The translations under genes and the position numbers were made by a program. From the NCBI GenBank assembly GCA_947627685.1, contig CANQWZ010000061.1, forward strand, positions 1 through 7,737: a DNA stretch of 7,737 bases, given 5' to 3'. Position 1 is the stretch's first letter; each line of letters opens with the position of its first letter. This stretch comes from an uncultured Bacilli bacterium (GTDB taxonomy: Bacteria > Bacillota_I > Bacilli_A > ML615J-28 > CAG-313). Under the pieces are notes generated by a model. It saw only the letters and a program-made list of their open reading frames with translations. It was not told where the DNA came from and searched no databases. This document shows positions 6,448-7,737 of the stretch, piece after piece.

Positions 6448-6453
6448 TATAAT
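6448..6453 (+). promoter_or_regulatory. -10 element of the Xre regulator promoter
   Basis: TATAAT lies 25 bases before the ATG at 6479. No good -35 is present: TTGGTT at 6423-6428 gives a 19-base spacer. The promoter is therefore probably weak, as expected for an autoregulated repressor. The ribosome site is AAAGGTG (6468-6474), four bases before the ATG, with AAAGGA (6461-6466) as a more distant alternative. Confidence 0.6.
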
Positions 6454-6478
6454 AACAAAAAAAGGACAAAGGTGTCAT

Positions 6479-6763
6479 ATGAACTGGAACAAACGAATTA
6501 AAGATTTAAGAATAGATAACGATATGACAAGAATTGATTTAGCCAAACAATTAGATATTAGTGAAAGAACGCTTTTTCGATACGAAGAAGGATTATCAGA
6601 ACCTACAATTAGTATTTTGATAAAATTATCACTGATTTTTAATGTTAGCATTGATTATATTTCTGGCATAAAGGATGAACAAATTATTACTACTCCAAGT
6701 ATTAAAGATGAACTTGAGGAAATTGATGATAAATTAAAGCACTTATTAAAAGATTTATCTTAA
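6479..6763 (+). CDS. Xre/Cro-CI family helix-turn-helix transcriptional regulator
   Basis: This 94-residue cytoplasmic protein is almost entirely one Cro/CI-type HTH domain (about residues 5-62). The HTH core is MTRIDLAKQL (16-25), a turn at DIS, then the recognition helix ERTLFRYEEG (29-38). The PTISILIKLSLIFNVSIDYISG part that follows is the classic helix 4-5 end of HTH_3 domains. Residues 75-93 form a charged amphipathic helix that may mediate dimerisation. No peptidase, metal or cupin domain is fused to it. The gene is alone on the plus strand, convergent with nagB and sharing a terminator with it. The repeated motif at its promoter makes self-repression likely. Whether it also controls the leftward operon or the candidate short RNA in the same gap is open. 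Confidence 0.9.
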   Translation: MNWNKRIKDLRIDNDMTRIDLAKQLDISERTLFRYEEGLSEPTISILIKLSLIFNVSIDYISGIKDEQIITTPSIKDELEEIDDKLKHLLKDLS

Positions 6764-6769
6764 AAGGTT

Positions 6770-6799
6770 AAAAGGACTGTTTGGGCAGTCCTTTTCTTT
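6770..6799. terminator. Bidirectional intrinsic terminator between the Xre gene and nagB
   Basis: AAAAGGACTG (6770-6779), loop TTTGGG, then CAGTCCTTTT (6786-6795) form a 10-bp perfect stem. On the plus strand it runs into TTTTCTTTTGTT. On the minus strand the TTTT of the stem is followed by AACCTTTT. It lies 7 bases after the Xre stop and 7 bases after the nagB stop, so it serves both convergent genes and separates the nag operon from the rest. Confidence 0.9.
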
Positions 6800-6801
6800 T
6801 G

Positions 6802-7524
6802 TTAAATTTTAGAATATGCATCTTGATCGATAATAACCGTAACATCAGGATGCTTATGTAGAACTGATGCTGGAAAATCAGGATCAATTTCTTCTTTTAG
6901 AAGTCTAACCACTGTATCAGCCTTGTTTTTGCCACTTATCAACATTAAGATTCTTTTGGCTTTCATAATGTTGCTAATGCCCATTGTTATAGCATGAGTT
7001 GGTACTTCATCAATTGAGTTGAAAAATCTTTTGTTATCTTGGCGTGTTTTATCTGTTAATTTAACAATAAAAGTTTCTTGTGAAAAAGGTGTTCCAGGTT
7101 CATTAAATCCAATATGACCATTAGCACCAATGCCTAATAGTTGTAAATCAATTGTTGTTTGATTTAATAAATCATTATAGTTTTTACAATCTTGTTCTAA
7201 ATTGTCATTAGAAACAAGAGGAATGTGAACATTTTTTTCATCAATATCGACATGATTGAAAAGATTATCATGCATAAAATAGTAATAACTCTCAGGATGG
7301 CTTCTACTTATGCCACAGTATTCATCTAAATTATAAGTCTTTACACCTTTAAAAGATATTCTTTTATCTTCATATGCCTTAACTAATCTTTGATATGTTC
7401 CAATGGGACTACTACCTGTTGCAAGGCCTAAGGTACAACTTGGATTATTTATAATGGTATTTTCAATAATTTGAGCTCCAAGTTCACTCATTGCTTCATA
7501 ATCTTTTACGACTATTATTTTCAT
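6802..7524 (-). CDS. nagB: Glucosamine-6-phosphate deaminase
   Basis: The enzyme converts glucosamine 6-phosphate to fructose 6-phosphate and ammonia in the cytoplasm, the step that feeds amino sugars into glycolysis. The phosphate-binding loop LGLATGSSPIGTY is at 32-44. NLDEYCG (65-71) carries the general-base Asp67, matching Asp72 of the E. coli enzyme. GIGANGHIGFNEPGT (131-145) carries His137 and Glu142 of the catalytic group. At 240 aa it is the short form usual in Bacillota, like B. subtilis NagB, without the longer C-terminus of the allosteric E. coli enzyme. AAAGGAG lies nine bases before the ATG and overlaps the stop codon of the upstream hexosaminidase gene, which points to an operon with coupled translation. 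The operon promoter is outside the window. Confidence 0.97.
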   Translation of the reverse strand: MKIIVVKDYEAMSELGAQIIENTIINNPSCTLGLATGSSPIGTYQRLVKAYEDKRISFKGVKTYNLDEYCGISRSHPESYYYFMHDNLFNHVDIDEKNVHIPLVSNDNLEQDCKNYNDLLNQTTIDLQLLGIGANGHIGFNEPGTPFSQETFIVKLTDKTRQDNKRFFNSIDEVPTHAITMGISNIMKAKRILMLISGKNKADTVVRLLKEEIDPDFPASVLHKHPDVTVIIDQDAYSKI

Positions 7525-7538
7525 TTTTTGTTTCTCCT

Positions 7539-7737
7539 TTATTTTACACTAACCGGTAAAGTACCTTTAGCAGTAATTTGACCAGTTAAATATTTGGCTA
7601 AAGCCTTAAAACTAAGCACACTAGCTTCATAACTACAAACATATGTAGGTACATCTAAGACGTTTATATCATATGGGGTTCTTACCGCAATGACAATTAA
7701 TTTATTTTTATCTATTTGATTTATTAAGGCTGCTTGT
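7539..7737 (-). CDS. nagZ: Beta-N-acetylhexosaminidase, glycoside hydrolase family 3 (C-terminal 65 residues)
   Basis: The gene is cut by the right edge of the window. The visible frame, ending in TAA at 7539-7541, contains IVIAVRTPYDINVL, then VPTYVCSYEASVLSFKALAKYLTG and the ending GTLPVSVK. The order of a VAVRxPYD strand, a TY..SYE segment, an AL..L.G helix and a G.LPV end is characteristic of the C-terminal domain of NagZ-like GH3 enzymes in Bacillota. These remove terminal N-acetylglucosamine from muropeptides or chitooligosaccharides. The placement directly before nagB fits recycling of amino sugars to fructose 6-phosphate. The catalytic Asp and the His/Asp loop lie outside the window, so activity and cellular location cannot be judged. 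The symbol is by family resemblance. Confidence 0.8.
   Translation of the reverse strand, partial: QAALINQIDKNKLIVIAVRTPYDINVLDVPTYVCSYEASVLSFKALAKYLTGQITAKGTLPVSVK

Noticed and set aside
6802..7524. NagB has Asn135 where the E. coli enzyme has Asp141 (NDGH against ANGH).
   Set aside because: As I recall, short NagB proteins of Bacillota carry the NGH form; the other catalytic residues (Asp67, His137, Glu142) are present, so I do not call it inactive.
1..7737. Transposon, prophage, tRNA or CRISPR content.
   Set aside because: No transposase, integrase or phage protein, no tRNA-like cloverleaf and no regularly spaced repeats were seen in the window.

Overview
The window reads as a low-GC Bacillota genome. 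Most of it is AT-rich, purine-rich Shine-Dalgarno sites precede most of the genes, all five intact-looking stop codons are TAA, Trp is written as TGG, and there are near-consensus CcpA (cre) operator sites. No in-frame TGA is needed to read any gene, so this is not a code-4 mollicute. An uncultured gut-type Bacilli/Erysipelotrichia-like lineage fits, but that is inference from style, not a phylogenetic result.

Layout, read from the right end. Positions 7737 to 6802 (minus strand) hold the last 65 codons of a family 3 beta-N-acetylhexosaminidase (NagZ type), followed almost without a gap by nagB, glucosamine-6-phosphate deaminase. This is an amino-sugar operon that ends at a 10-bp-stem bidirectional terminator (6770-6799). 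Convergent to it on the plus strand is a 94-aa Xre/Cro-type repressor gene (6479-6763). Its promoter region carries repeated copies of a 12-bp motif, CTATTTTGKCAT, that look like operators.

The 426-bp gap 6053-6478 is dense with signals. It holds the Xre promoter with its operators, a perfect minus-strand intrinsic terminator (6281-6319) that has no gene in front of it and so may end a very short RNA, two cre sites, and a strong extended -10 promoter pointing left. That promoter drives a probable three-gene minus-strand transcript: a 994-aa surface protein (signal peptide, Ig-like domains, coiled-coil stalk, C-terminal Gly-Ser-Gly-Cys/transmembrane/basic tail), a tandem GNAT acetyltransferase, and a lipoprotein sugar-binding protein of the ABC type with InlB B-repeat modules between its lipid anchor and its binding domain. 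The gaps between these genes are 26 and 28 bases. The gap between the first two contains a hairpin that pairs a near-perfect Shine-Dalgarno with a copy of the 16S anti-Shine-Dalgarno.

Together the genes suggest a carbon-source-controlled outfit for capturing and using glycans: a surface-anchored protein and a lipoprotein receptor under CcpA control, with hexosamine catabolism next door. No permease or ATPase gene is visible.

The left end is suspect. About the first 105 bases are much richer in GC and carry a motif that I know from actinobacterial 16S-23S rRNA spacers. The last 20 or so residues of the sugar-binding lipoprotein are read from this stretch, so the contig is probably chimeric or rearranged there and the lipoprotein gene is truncated.
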